From positions 1-34,881 of the forward strand of contig JAGAZE010000011.1 of the NCBI GenBank assembly GCA_017940185.1: DNA of 34,881 nucleotides. The letters are read 5' to 3'. The stretch is from Bacteroidaceae bacterium. Its GTDB lineage: Bacteria; Bacteroidota; Bacteroidia; Bacteroidales; Bacteroidaceae. The notes under the pieces were generated by a model, which saw only the letters and a list, made by a program, of their open reading frames with translations, ran no database searches and was not told the origin of the DNA. The first letter of the stretch is position 1. Each line of letters begins with the position of its first letter. Of the stretch, positions 1 through 8,022 are shown in pieces. Both the position numbers and the translations under genes were made by a program.

Positions 1-72
1 CAGCACGGCTTTTTCGTTCGTGTCTAGCAATAAAGTATGACTTTTTCGTTCGTGTCTATCAATCCAGTACGA
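1..72. repeat. 32-nt tandem repeat, cut by the window edge
   Basis: Two adjacent 32-nt units start at 9 and 41 and match at about 28 of 32 positions. Both begin CTTTTTCGTTCGTGTCTA. Bases 1-8 look like the tail of another unit, so the array probably continues to the left. A weaker, decayed third unit may start at 73. There are no unique spacers, so this is a simple tandem array and not CRISPR. Function unknown. Confidence 0.7.
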
Positions 73-149
73 CTTCAAAACAACTGTCTACTGTTTCAGC
101 TAATGAAGAGAAAAAGTGTCTAGTAAAATCAGGAAAAGTCAGTGTAGCC

Positions 150-272
150 CAATCGCATTGTGATTGAGCCCCAATTGGAGTGTGATTGGGCAATAGTTGC
201 GGTGTGATTGGGGAATAGTTGGAGTGTGATTGGGGAATAGTTGGAGTGTGATTAGGCTACAGTTGCATAATC
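150..272 (+). repeat. 22-nt tandem repeat array (left copy)
   Basis: Five units start at 162, 184, 206, 228 and 250, exactly 22 nt apart; the units at 206 and 228 are identical. The core reads GATTGGGCAATAGTTGC followed by GGTGT or a variant. The array ends 17 nt before the stop codon of the minus-strand apbE gene, so it lies in that gene's 3' flank. A related array in the same orientation lies at 32347-32470. No spacers, no coding potential, function unknown. Confidence 0.85.
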
Positions 273-288
273 GTTCCTTTTTGGTTGT

Positions 289-1293
289 CTACTGCATGGC
301 TTTCTTCAGCTTTGGGGTGGCCCATGTGAGGAGTCTGCCTTGTGCATCTTCGTAGACGAGCAGCGCCTGCAGGTCGGCATGTTGCTGCATGAATTGCTGT
401 GCCTTCTGCAGTCCCATCACCATGAATGCCGTGGCATAGGCATCGGCACGGGCGCACTGCGGCGCTACGACGGTGGCGGAGAGCAGAGAATGTTGCACGG
501 GACGTCCCGTATGCGGATCTATGGTGTGAGCATAGCGGCGTCCGTCTTTGTAATAGAAGTTACGATAGTTGCCGCTAGTAGCCACCGCTTGGTCGCACAA
601 GGTGAGAATGGCCTGATATTCTTGGTCTTCGGAAGCGTTTTCCTTGGGTTGCTGCACTGCGATACGCCAGCGTTTCCCCTTCTCGTTTACTCCCTGGCAG
701 ACTACTTCGCCGCCAATCTCTATCATAAAGTTATCGACTCCATTGTGGCGCATCATGTGTGCCAGCGCATCGCAGGCGTAGCCCTTGGCAATGGCGCTAA
801 AGTCGAGTTGCAGGCGCTTGTCAGTGCGCTGCAATCGTTGTCCGTGCAGTTTCACCTTGCCGTAGCCCACACACTGCAACAGGCTATCAATCTGCTGTTG
901 CGAGGGTTGGCGCTCACCCTTTGTGCCAAAGCCCCATGCATTGACCAGTGGCGCCACGGTGATATCGAAGGCTCCTTGCGTCTGCTCCGACACCTGCTGC
1001 GCCATGTCGAACACCTCAATGAAGGCATCGTTGAGCGTGGTGTCGGCACCGGCATTGATGCGCGCCACAAGAGAATGGGGATTGAACATGGAGAAAGTGG
1101 CATCTACCTGTTGCAGCGTGGCTTCCACCTCCTGCTGCAAGGGGCGACTGCTGTGGTAGGTGATATGGTAGATTGTGCCAAAGGCCTTACCCGACAACTG
1201 CATATACTGCTTGCTCTTGGCATTGCGCAGGATGAAGAAGGTGCCGACGATGAGCAGCAGCAGGAAGAAAAGAGACAGTACGGGGCGCTTCAT
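289..1293 (-). CDS. apbE: FAD:protein FMN transferase (ApbE)
   Basis: ApbE proteins move FMN from FAD onto a threonine of target proteins outside the cytoplasmic membrane, with Mg2+. This 334-residue protein has an N-terminal hydrophobic segment (about residues 4-22), either an anchor or a signal peptide. It then shows the family blocks in order: GTIYHITY near residue 39, FDITVAPLVNAWGFG, LDFSAIAKGYACD, IGGEV, ATSGNYRNFY, HTIDPHTGRPV, and a C-terminal block ending ADAYATAFMVMG. Length is normal for the family. Its ATG overlaps the stop of the upstream glycosyltransferase gene as ATGA, so the two are probably translationally coupled. It is the last gene of the ino1 operon. No obvious target (Rnf or Nqr subunit) is in the window. 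Family assignment is firm; the natural substrate is not visible here. Confidence 0.93.
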   Translation of the reverse strand: MKRPVLSLFFLLLLIVGTFFILRNAKSKQYMQLSGKAFGTIYHITYHSSRPLQQEVEATLQQVDATFSMFNPHSLVARINAGADTTLNDAFIEVFDMAQQVSEQTQGAFDITVAPLVNAWGFGTKGERQPSQQQIDSLLQCVGYGKVKLHGQRLQRTDKRLQLDFSAIAKGYACDALAHMMRHNGVDNFMIEIGGEVVCQGVNEKGKRWRIAVQQPKENASEDQEYQAILTLCDQAVATSGNYRNFYYKDGRRYAHTIDPHTGRPVQHSLLSATVVAPQCARADAYATAFMVMGLQKAQQFMQQHADLQALLVYEDAQGRLLTWATPKLKKAMQ

Positions 1294-2267
1294 GACGACT
1301 GACGTTCGGCCAGATGTATGGTTTTGTCTATCTGATAGTCGTTGCGGCTATCGGCATTGCGGCTGATGAGATCGCCCAGGAAACCTGCCACGAAGAGCTG
1401 TGTGCCGATGATCATCATGGTGAGGGCAATGTAGAAATAGGGCGTATCGGTGATGAGACGGTGTTGCGTGCCACCGATGATGGCAATGAGTTTGTCGGCA
1501 CCGATGATGATGGTGGCAATCAGTCCGATGATAAAGGTGATAGACCCCAGGAAACCGAACACGTGCATGGGTTTCTTGCCAAACTTTGAGAGAAACCACA
1601 GCGTGATAAGGTCGAGATAGCCATTGACGAATCGGTTGATGCCAAACTTTGATTTTCCGTATTTGCGTGCCTGGTGGTGTACCACCTTTTCACCTATCTT
1701 GTCGAATCCGGCATTTTTTGCCAGATAGGGGATGTAGCGGTGCATCTCTCCGTAGACCTCAATGTTTTTCACCACTTCGCTGCGATAGGCTTTCAGCCCA
1801 CAGTTGAAGTCGTGCAGGTTGTGAATGCCGCTCACGCGTCGCGCCGTAGCATTGAAGAGTTTGGTGGGTATGGTCTTGGTGAGCGGGTCGTAGCGTTTCT
1901 GCTTGTATCCCGACACGAGGTCGTAGCCTTCCTCGGTTACCATTCGGTAGAGTTCGGGAATTTCGTCGGGCGAGTCTTGCAGGTCGGCATCCATGGTGAT
2001 CACCACCTGTCCCTTGGCTTCGCGGAAACCGCAGAACAGTGCTGGGCTCTTGCCATAGTTGCGGCGAAACTTTATGGCTCTCACGTTGTCATCGGTGTGT
2101 GCCAAGTCGGCAATCACCTGCCATGAGTTGTCGGTAGAGCCGTCGTCAATGAATATCACTTCGTAGGAATAACGATGTTCGTTCATCACGCGCACTATCC
2201 ATTGATGGAGTTCGGGCAGCGATTCGGCCTCATTGTAAAGAGGTACTACTACTGAAATGTCGGTCAT
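1290..2267 (-). CDS. Family 2 glycosyltransferase with two C-terminal membrane helices (GtrB/ArnC/DPM1-like)
   Basis: Enzymes of this type move a sugar from a nucleotide donor onto a polyprenyl-phosphate or similar membrane lipid on the cytoplasmic face. The 325-residue protein starts with the GT-A fold: VVPLYNE near residue 8, DDGSTD at 41-46, and the metal-binding DAD at 93-95 followed by LQD. Two hydrophobic helices lie near residues 235-257 and 275-297, as in GtrB-like proteins. It follows the thioesterase gene by 48 nt and overlaps apbE by 4 nt. The 5' flank is A/G-rich on the plus strand, that is, pyrimidine-rich in the mRNA. The sugar and acceptor cannot be read from sequence. Its place with inositol-phosphate synthase allows a role in lipid or surface glycan modification, but this is inference. 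Confidence 0.9.
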   Translation of the reverse strand: MTDISVVVPLYNEAESLPELHQWIVRVMNEHRYSYEVIFIDDGSTDNSWQVIADLAHTDDNVRAIKFRRNYGKSPALFCGFREAKGQVVITMDADLQDSPDEIPELYRMVTEEGYDLVSGYKQKRYDPLTKTIPTKLFNATARRVSGIHNLHDFNCGLKAYRSEVVKNIEVYGEMHRYIPYLAKNAGFDKIGEKVVHHQARKYGKSKFGINRFVNGYLDLITLWFLSKFGKKPMHVFGFLGSITFIIGLIATIIIGADKLIAIIGGTQHRLITDTPYFYIALTMMIIGTQLFVAGFLGDLISRNADSRNDYQIDKTIHLAERQSS

Positions 2268-2315
2268 AATAAAAAGGGGAGAGAGGAAAGTGGGAAGTAA
2301 AGGCCGTTGTGATGT

Positions 2316-2801
2316 TTAGAGTGGCAGCAGGTTGTCGCCTTCGAGTTCGCATTGTGTGAATCCCATGCTCTTTGCTTTGTCGGTGTCCATCGCCAGGTAG
2401 GTCACCTCAGCCTGGGTGCACACCACGCCATCGGCATTCTCCAGCTGCACATGTATGGTTGCCAGACGGTGCCGATGGTCTACGAGTTGTGCTTTCAGCG
2501 TGACTTGCGGTTCGGTGGTCATCACTGCCTTGCGATAGGTGATGTTGAGTCGTGTGGTGACGCCCGTTGTCTGCAATCGTCGGAACACCACCCACGATGC
2601 TATCTCATCAATGAGCGTGGCTTGTATACCACCATGCAGCGTGTCGATCCATCCTTGGAAGTGTGTCTGCGGCGACCAATAGCAGCGCACCTCGTCGCCT
2701 TCTTCGAAAAACTCCATGTGGAGTCCGATGGGATTGTCGGGGCAGCAACCGAAACAGTCGTATCCTTCGCGGTGCAGCCATGGGTTCTTTATCTTACGCA
2801 T
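2316..2801 (-). CDS. PaaI-like hotdog-fold thioesterase
   Basis: Predicted acyl-CoA thioesterase of the hotdog superfamily. The hallmark block HGGIQATLIDE lies in the middle, where the His-Gly-Gly and the following acidic residue form the active-site region of PaaI-like enzymes. The N-terminal motif CFGCCPDNPIGL is a cysteine-bearing segment seen in a subgroup of these proteins. I chose the ATG at 2801 (MRKIKNPWLH, 161 residues). An upstream in-frame ATG at 2876 would make the protein run 37 nt into the preceding DUF5686 gene and adds a stretch unlike the family. It sits 38 nt after DUF5686 and 48 nt before the glycosyltransferase, in the same operon. Substrate unknown. Confidence 0.85.
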   Translation of the reverse strand: MRKIKNPWLHREGYDCFGCCPDNPIGLHMEFFEEGDEVRCYWSPQTHFQGWIDTLHGGIQATLIDEIASWVVFRRLQTTGVTTRLNITYRKAVMTTEPQVTLKAQLVDHRHRLATIHVQLENADGVVCTQAEVTYLAMDTDKAKSMGFTQCELEGDNLLPL

Positions 2802-2839
2802 GTGGAGGGATGGAGTTGAAGTTGTTGTATAACGGTGTG

Positions 2840-5395
2840 TCAGAAGGTGATGTTGAATCCGAAGCGTATGCCCCATTTCTTGATGCCAGGGTGTTTGAGG
2901 TAGGTCAGTCGGCGCACGTAGTCGATTTCAAACACTTTGAAGATGTTGTGTACACCCACCACTACTTCCCAGTAGGGAGTTTTGCTGTTCATGGTGTAGG
3001 TGTTGTCGGGGAAGTAGAACAGCGTGTTTTCGGGTTGTTGTGGATTGAAGTAGGTGGGTGTGTTTTTCTTTGTCAGTGTGCTCCACATTCCTCTCACGGC
3101 GAAGTATTCTCTCCACTTGAGTTTATGGAGTAGCGGTATGCGGTTGAATATCTTTCCGTTCATGTCCCACGAGAGGCACCAGAAGGCGTAGCGGTCGCTG
3201 AGAAACTCCATGTTGTTCATCAACGAGAAGGTATTTTCGTGGTCGAAGTAGGAGAGGTTGACGGGTGGCATGATGAGCAATGGGAACGGCACTTTGCTCC
3301 ACTGTATGCCGCCTTTGAGGTTGAGGTTGATTTTTCCCCAGCTGCCCATCCAGAATCGCTTGTAGATGGTTGCTTCGGTGTAGTGGTAGTTGTAGTCGGC
3401 TCCAAACACTCCCTTCATGCCCATGGTGTGGGAGAGTGCGAAGTGGGGTGCGTTGTGGTTGACCTCTATTCGGTTTTGCTTGCTGTTGACGAAGGTTTGT
3501 CCGGGTCGGTAGTCGAAGCCCAGCATCACTTCCGTGGTGCGTATCTTCTTCACATAGTCGCCATTGATGCGTTGGAAGATAAGGTCGCCGGCGGGGCGGT
3601 TGCTCTCGGTCTTGAAGTTGAAGTTGGTGGCAAAGCCTCCTTCGGTTTCCCACTTGAAGGTGAGTTGCTGACGATTGAGGAAGTACATTTGTCGCACATC
3701 CTGCACCTTGAATGCCATGAAGGCGTTGTCTTTGTTGTGCACGGTGAACTTGTCCGCCGGCGACATCACATCCTTGGTGCTCTCAAACGAGATGTAGCGT
3801 GATGGGAACTCAACGGGTTGGTACTCAGGTCTCACAAAGGAATAGGTGAGTTTTCCTTGATAGTAGTGCTGCTTGGAACGTGTGCCATAGGCGTAGAAGC
3901 CTTCAGCAAAGAGGTGTGGGTTGAGTTTGGCTGTGGTGCGCGCTCCGAAACGGAGTCGGAATCCATCGACAAAGTTGTGGGATATGAATGTGTTGACAGG
4001 GCCAAGGTCGACCTTGCTGGGCACGCTGTCGGACCCTGTCTCAATAAAGTTTTCTATCAGTGCTTTGGAGAAGAACATCACCCACTTGAAGTTTTTCGAC
4101 TTGGCGAGGCTTTTCACGAATCCGCCCATATTGCTTTCGCTTTGCGTGAGTGTGCCTGTGCGATGTTGTTGCCAGAAGTCTTCGTCTCGCAGTTTGGCAT
4201 TGGGCTCGTAGCGCACATCGCCACTGCCCTTGAACAGTTTGGCGGCAATGGGGTCGAAGGCGTAGTTGCTCATACTGGTGTTGCGGAGCACAATGCCACG
4301 CTGGAAGAGGTCGGTCACCTCCAGCTCAGCCACCACATTGTCGGTGGTGAGCACCCATTCGCCATTGTCGATCTTGGTGAATTCCTGCTCCATCTTCATC
4401 GACTGCACGAAGTTGACTCCCGTATTGCCAGGCAGCTGCATATTGCACCGCTTGACATGTAGTGTGCTGTCGTTGAGCACGTAGAGTTCGCCACGGAAGC
4501 CGAAGTCCTGCTGATTGACGGGCAGAAACTGAAGGTGAATGCAGTGGTCGTTGCCCACGTAGACAGTGTCTTGTATGTAAAAGCGATAGAACGACACTGC
4601 CGTTTCGCCTATGGGGCTGGGGAATTGCTTATTGAGGAAGCGTATGTGGTCGTCGTAGATGTTGATATCGGTAAAGATATCTTTCACCATGGTATTGAGC
4701 GCCTCTCCCGTTTGTATCATTGTTGATATACCCTTTGTAGACTGTCCTTTGATGATGTCTTTTTCGGAGCGTGGCTGCTTGCGGTAGATGTGCTGAAGAT
4801 AGGTCTCGTCGACAGACAGAGGGAGTATCAGTTTCTGATTGGCGGGGCACAGTTCCACATGGTTGAGCAGCCAGGGCGAGTTGCGGAAGAGTCGTCCTTC
4901 GAGCTCCTCGGGCGTGAGTCCGTTGATGGCAAGGGTTATCTTCTGATATTTGTCGTATTGGTAGAAGTCGTGGTTGGTGAGGTCGGTGCGTTTCTTCGCT
5001 GCTATGACGCGGCGCATGAGTTCGACGGCGGGGTTGTTTTTACGCGAGTATTTACTTTTGCGCTTTGAGCGCACCACCACCTCGTCAATCTTCTTGGTAT
5101 CGCTGATGAGTCGCACCTGCAGAATGTCGGTAGTCTTAGCCGACACCTTTATGGTGCGTGGTTTGTAGCCCATGGCAGTGATGGTGAGGGTTTCTCCGTT
5201 TATGCGCTGTATAGCGAAACTGCCGTCGGCATTGGCCTCTTTATGTACTTTTCGTGCCTTGTAGGTAATGTTGGCATGTGGCACGCTGTCGCCAGTCTGT
5301 GCATCTACCACGTAGCCACGCAACTCCTGTCCTCGCGCTGCAAGCGAAAACAGGCAAATCAGGAGCACGAGGCCTATGTTAGTCAATCTTTTCAT
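2840..5395 (-). CDS. DUF5686 outer-membrane protein with carboxypeptidase-regulatory-like domain
   Basis: An 851-residue exported protein. A signal peptide (MKRLTNIGLVLLICLFSLAARG) is followed by a CarboxypepD_reg-like beta-sandwich (about residues 24-105), the same plug-side domain found at the start of many Bacteroidetes TonB receptors. The rest matches the DUF5686 type: a mixed region and then many alternating beta segments. It ends in IRFGFNITF, a terminal phenylalanine typical of outer-membrane barrels. No TonB plug is evident. The start overlaps the 3' end of ino1 by 17 nt, so translation is probably coupled. Function is not known for the family; outer-membrane barrel location is inferred. 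Confidence 0.88.
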   Translation of the reverse strand: MKRLTNIGLVLLICLFSLAARGQELRGYVVDAQTGDSVPHANITYKARKVHKEANADGSFAIQRINGETLTITAMGYKPRTIKVSAKTTDILQVRLISDTKKIDEVVVRSKRKSKYSRKNNPAVELMRRVIAAKKRTDLTNHDFYQYDKYQKITLAINGLTPEELEGRLFRNSPWLLNHVELCPANQKLILPLSVDETYLQHIYRKQPRSEKDIIKGQSTKGISTMIQTGEALNTMVKDIFTDINIYDDHIRFLNKQFPSPIGETAVSFYRFYIQDTVYVGNDHCIHLQFLPVNQQDFGFRGELYVLNDSTLHVKRCNMQLPGNTGVNFVQSMKMEQEFTKIDNGEWVLTTDNVVAELEVTDLFQRGIVLRNTSMSNYAFDPIAAKLFKGSGDVRYEPNAKLRDEDFWQQHRTGTLTQSESNMGGFVKSLAKSKNFKWVMFFSKALIENFIETGSDSVPSKVDLGPVNTFISHNFVDGFRLRFGARTTAKLNPHLFAEGFYAYGTRSKQHYYQGKLTYSFVRPEYQPVEFPSRYISFESTKDVMSPADKFTVHNKDNAFMAFKVQDVRQMYFLNRQQLTFKWETEGGFATNFNFKTESNRPAGDLIFQRINGDYVKKIRTTEVMLGFDYRPGQTFVNSKQNRIEVNHNAPHFALSHTMGMKGVFGADYNYHYTEATIYKRFWMGSWGKINLNLKGGIQWSKVPFPLLIMPPVNLSYFDHENTFSLMNNMEFLSDRYAFWCLSWDMNGKIFNRIPLLHKLKWREYFAVRGMWSTLTKKNTPTYFNPQQPENTLFYFPDNTYTMNSKTPYWEVVVGVHNIFKVFEIDYVRRLTYLKHPGIKKWGIRFGFNITF

Positions 5396-6707
5396 CAGCA
5401 GGATAGCCTCCCATCTCTCGGATGGCGTTCTTTAGCATGGTGTATTGTTGGTAGAGGTTGTTTACGGGTTGTTCATCGTTTGTGAAGTCGTGCATCGGGC
5501 TCTTCAGGTAGAAGCTCAGAAAGCGTTGTATTCCACTTCGGTGTGCCCGTGCGGCGAGGTCGGACAGCAGGCAGAGGTCGAGAAGCAGCGGTGCAGCGAG
5601 GATGGAGTCGCGGCACAGGAAGTTGATTTTCACCTGCATGGGATATCCCATCCATCCGAAGATGTCGATATTGTCCCATCCCTCTTTGTTGTCGTTGCGC
5701 GGTGGGTAGTAGTTGATGCGCACCTTGTGGTAGTAGTCTTTATAGAGTTCGGGTTGCTGTTCGGGGCATAGTATAGTCTCAAGGGTGGATAGTTTGCTCA
5801 CCTCCTTGGTTCGGAAGTTGTCGGGTTCGTCGAGCACGAGTCCGTCGCGATTGCCTAGAATGTTGGTAGAGAACCATCCGCTGAGTCCCAGGCATCGTGT
5901 GCCAATGATGGGCGCGAAGCCGCTCTTCACCAGCGTTTGTCCAGTCTTGAAGTCTTTGCCGGCTATTGGCATGTGCATTTTTTCAGCCATTTGCCACATG
6001 GCAGGAATGTCGACGGTAGTGTTTGGCGCTCCCATGATGAAGGGCGCCCCCTCGGCCAGCGCTGCATAGGCATAACACATGGACGGTGCGATGTGTTGAC
6101 GGTCGTCGGCTTGCATCGCCTGCTCAAGATGTTGGAGCGTGTCGTGCACTGTGTCGCAATAGGGCACGTATATCTCTGTAGAAGCAGCCCAAATGACGAC
6201 GATGCGTGCTATGTTGTTGTCGTTTTTGAATTGGCGGATGTCTTCACGCAACGCCTCTACCATCTGCCACCGGGTGGCATTGGGTTTTACGTTGTCGCCG
6301 TCGAGACGCTTGGCGTAGTTCTTGTCGAAGGCGGCCTTCATAGGCACTATCTTCTCCAGTTCGTCGCGCACGGGGAGTATATCCTTCTCGTTGAGCACTT
6401 CGGCATACATGGCGGCTTGAAAAGCGTTTTGCGGATAGACGTCCCATGTAGCGAAGACAATGTCGTTGAGGTCGGCCAGCGGCACAATGTCTCCATAAGC
6501 CATACGCTTGTCGCCTTCAGGGGTGGCTACGCGTATCTTATCGTATTGAGTGAGTGCTCCTACGGGCTTGGCCAGCCCTTTGCGTGTCATGAGCACGCCA
6601 GTGATAAACGTGGTGGCCACGGCACCACAGCCTACAATCATTATGCCGAGTTTGCCTTCCGCAGGCATTACATTCCCTTGTCTGTGTTCCATTGTTATAG
6701 CTTTCAT
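5379..6707 (-). CDS. ino1: myo-Inositol-1-phosphate (inositol-3-phosphate) synthase
   Basis: Converts glucose-6-phosphate to inositol-3-phosphate using NAD, the first step to inositol lipids. Visible features are the N-terminal nucleotide-binding segment IMIVGCGAVATT, GAPNTTVDIP, GKDFKTGQTLVKS, LGLSGWFSTNILGNRDGLVLD, and KINFLCRDSILAAPLLLDL near the end; these are the conserved active-site blocks of the family. I prefer the ATG at 6707 (442 residues). An ATG at 6725 (448 residues) is also open but lies only about 27 nt from the predicted transcription start and inside a CACACC/GGTGTG inverted repeat; 6692 is another option. It is the first gene of a five-gene operon. No CDP-alcohol phosphotransferase or phosphatase for phosphatidylinositol assembly is in the window. 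Confidence 0.93.
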   Translation of the reverse strand: MKAITMEHRQGNVMPAEGKLGIMIVGCGAVATTFITGVLMTRKGLAKPVGALTQYDKIRVATPEGDKRMAYGDIVPLADLNDIVFATWDVYPQNAFQAAMYAEVLNEKDILPVRDELEKIVPMKAAFDKNYAKRLDGDNVKPNATRWQMVEALREDIRQFKNDNNIARIVVIWAASTEIYVPYCDTVHDTLQHLEQAMQADDRQHIAPSMCYAYAALAEGAPFIMGAPNTTVDIPAMWQMAEKMHMPIAGKDFKTGQTLVKSGFAPIIGTRCLGLSGWFSTNILGNRDGLVLDEPDNFRTKEVSKLSTLETILCPEQQPELYKDYYHKVRINYYPPRNDNKEGWDNIDIFGWMGYPMQVKINFLCRDSILAAPLLLDLCLLSDLAARAHRSGIQRFLSFYLKSPMHDFTNDEQPVNNLYQQYTMLKNAIREMGGYPADEKID

Positions 6708-6758
6708 AAATTGGTCGCTACACACCCAATACTCAATGTTGGTGTGTTTTCAGTCATG

Positions 6759-6789
6759 CAAAGGTAACACAAAGAGTTGGAAGAACAAG
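6759..6789 (-). promoter_or_regulatory. Promoter of the ino1 operon
   Basis: On the minus strand the -7 box TACCTTTG (6759-6766) matches the Bacteroidetes consensus TAnnTTTG exactly. A CTTG, close to the -33 TTTG, lies at 6786-6789 with a 19-nt spacer. Transcription should start near 6752, about 45 nt before the chosen ino1 start. Confidence 0.75.
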
Positions 6790-6804
6790 AAAATTCTTCC
6801 AACT
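6775..6804 (-). terminator. 11-bp inverted repeat, probable rha-operon terminator overlapping the ino1 -33 box
   Basis: AGTTGGAAGAA (6775-6785) and TTCTTCCAACT (6794-6804) pair perfectly over an 8-nt loop. Read on the minus strand it lies 71 nt after the rhaT stop and is followed by the moderately T-rich CTTTGTGTT, so it may end rha transcription. It also covers the -33 element of the ino1 promoter, so an operator role is possible. Confidence 0.5.
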
Positions 6805-6875
6805 TTGATACATCCACCCTAAATGGCGTTTGATTTTAGTGCTTGTTCAGCTGCTTAAGGCTTTGCTTCAATGGT

Positions 6876-7922
6876 TCACACACCCGCATTTCTCAATAGC
6901 TGGGGTAAGAAGCAGGAGAAGACGAGGATAATGAGTCCTACCACGAGGGAGATGATGGTGTTGCGATTGCAGCCCTTCCATTCCTTGAGCAGTATGCCCC
7001 ATACATTGGAGAAGGTGACATTGAGTGCCATGAGTATGCACCACGAAAAGGCTAGCAGTGTGGTGGAGTCTTTGAGAAAGCCTTTTCCAAGGCTAAGTCC
7101 GAAGAACTGACTGTACCACAGCAGTCCTGCCAGGGCGCAGAAGGCAATGTTGTTGGCATAGAGACTGGTTTTGCCATAGTCGCTCCACGACTTATTCTTG
7201 GCGTTCTGAAAGAGGCAGTAGGCCGCATTGACCAGAAATCCACCGAAGGTGACGAGTAGCGTGGCGGGCAAGGTGGCAAAGATTTCCTTGCTTCCTTGGA
7301 ACTTGATGGGTTCGGCCATGCTCAGTCCGATGGCAAAGCATCCGCTCATGAAGCCAGCCAGCAAAGCAATGAGAATGCCTTTGGGGAAGTTGAAGTCTTT
7401 CACGGCTTCTTTTTTCTCCTCTTCGCTGAGCGACTTCGACTTCATGGCGCCTGCCAATCCTATGACGGCGATGCCCAGCAGGGTGACTATCACCCCCACA
7501 ATGACGGCAGTGGTGAGCTGATCGCCCTCTGCCAAGGCCTTTCCCATGAGCGGTTTGATGACGGGGGGAAGTATGACACCGAGTGCTGCGCAGGTGCCCA
7601 GGGCGAGCGATTGTCCAAGCGCAATGCCCAAATAGCGCATGGAGAGACCAAAGGTGAGACCGCCTACGCCCCATAGCATGCCAAAGAAGATGGCATAGAG
7701 CGTGTCGGAGCCATGGGCAGCATATAGCGAGAAGAGACTTTCGCCCTGACCGGGATTGGCGATGAGAGCACCGAGGAGTGGAAAGAGGAGATAGGCAAAC
7801 ACGCCTTGCGTGAGCCAGAAACTCTCCCACTTCCATTCTTTTATCTTATTGATGGGCACGTAGGAACTCGACTGACAGAAGGCGCCCACGGCAATGATGA
7901 TGAGTCCGATGAGTATTTCCAT
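6876..7922 (-). CDS. rhaT: L-rhamnose/H+ symporter (RhaT)
   Basis: Inner-membrane transporter of the drug/metabolite superfamily that brings in L-rhamnose with protons. The 348-residue sequence has about ten hydrophobic helices and RhaT-like blocks: N-terminal GLIIIAVGAFCQSSSYVPINK, the GMLWGVGGLTFGLSMRYLG segment, the cytoplasmic charged loop KSLSEEEKKEAVKDF near the middle, and GFMSGCFAIGLS after it. Length matches the family. It is the third gene of rhaB-rhaA-rhaT on the same strand, 100 nt after rhaA, with a hairpin in the gap. The neighbouring isomerase and kinase strongly support rhamnose as substrate. Confidence 0.93.
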   Translation of the reverse strand: MEILIGLIIIAVGAFCQSSSYVPINKIKEWKWESFWLTQGVFAYLLFPLLGALIANPGQGESLFSLYAAHGSDTLYAIFFGMLWGVGGLTFGLSMRYLGIALGQSLALGTCAALGVILPPVIKPLMGKALAEGDQLTTAVIVGVIVTLLGIAVIGLAGAMKSKSLSEEEKKEAVKDFNFPKGILIALLAGFMSGCFAIGLSMAEPIKFQGSKEIFATLPATLLVTFGGFLVNAAYCLFQNAKNKSWSDYGKTSLYANNIAFCALAGLLWYSQFFGLSLGKGFLKDSTTLLAFSWCILMALNVTFSNVWGILLKEWKGCNRNTIISLVVGLIILVFSCFLPQLLRNAGV

Positions 7923-7968
7923 ATTGCTTGACTGATGATGGGGGGTGACTCTGGGTTTTCATTGATGA

Positions 7969-8006
7969 AGGGAGACCGGAAAGTGTGTTGTGCTTTTCGT
8001 CTCCCT
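7969..8006 (-). other. Hairpin between rhaA and rhaT
   Basis: AGGGAGAC (7969-7976) pairs with GTCTCCCT (7999-8006); inner GAAAG/CTTTT can extend the stem with a bulge. No T-run follows on the minus strand, so it is not a classical terminator. It may set relative rhaA and rhaT levels through RNA processing or stability. Confidence 0.45.
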
Positions 8007-8022
8007 CCTTATTGTACTACGC

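Noticed and set aside
150-272. CRISPR array
   Set aside because: The units are tandem with no unique spacers, the repeat is only 22 nt, and no cas genes are nearby. Same for 32347-32470.
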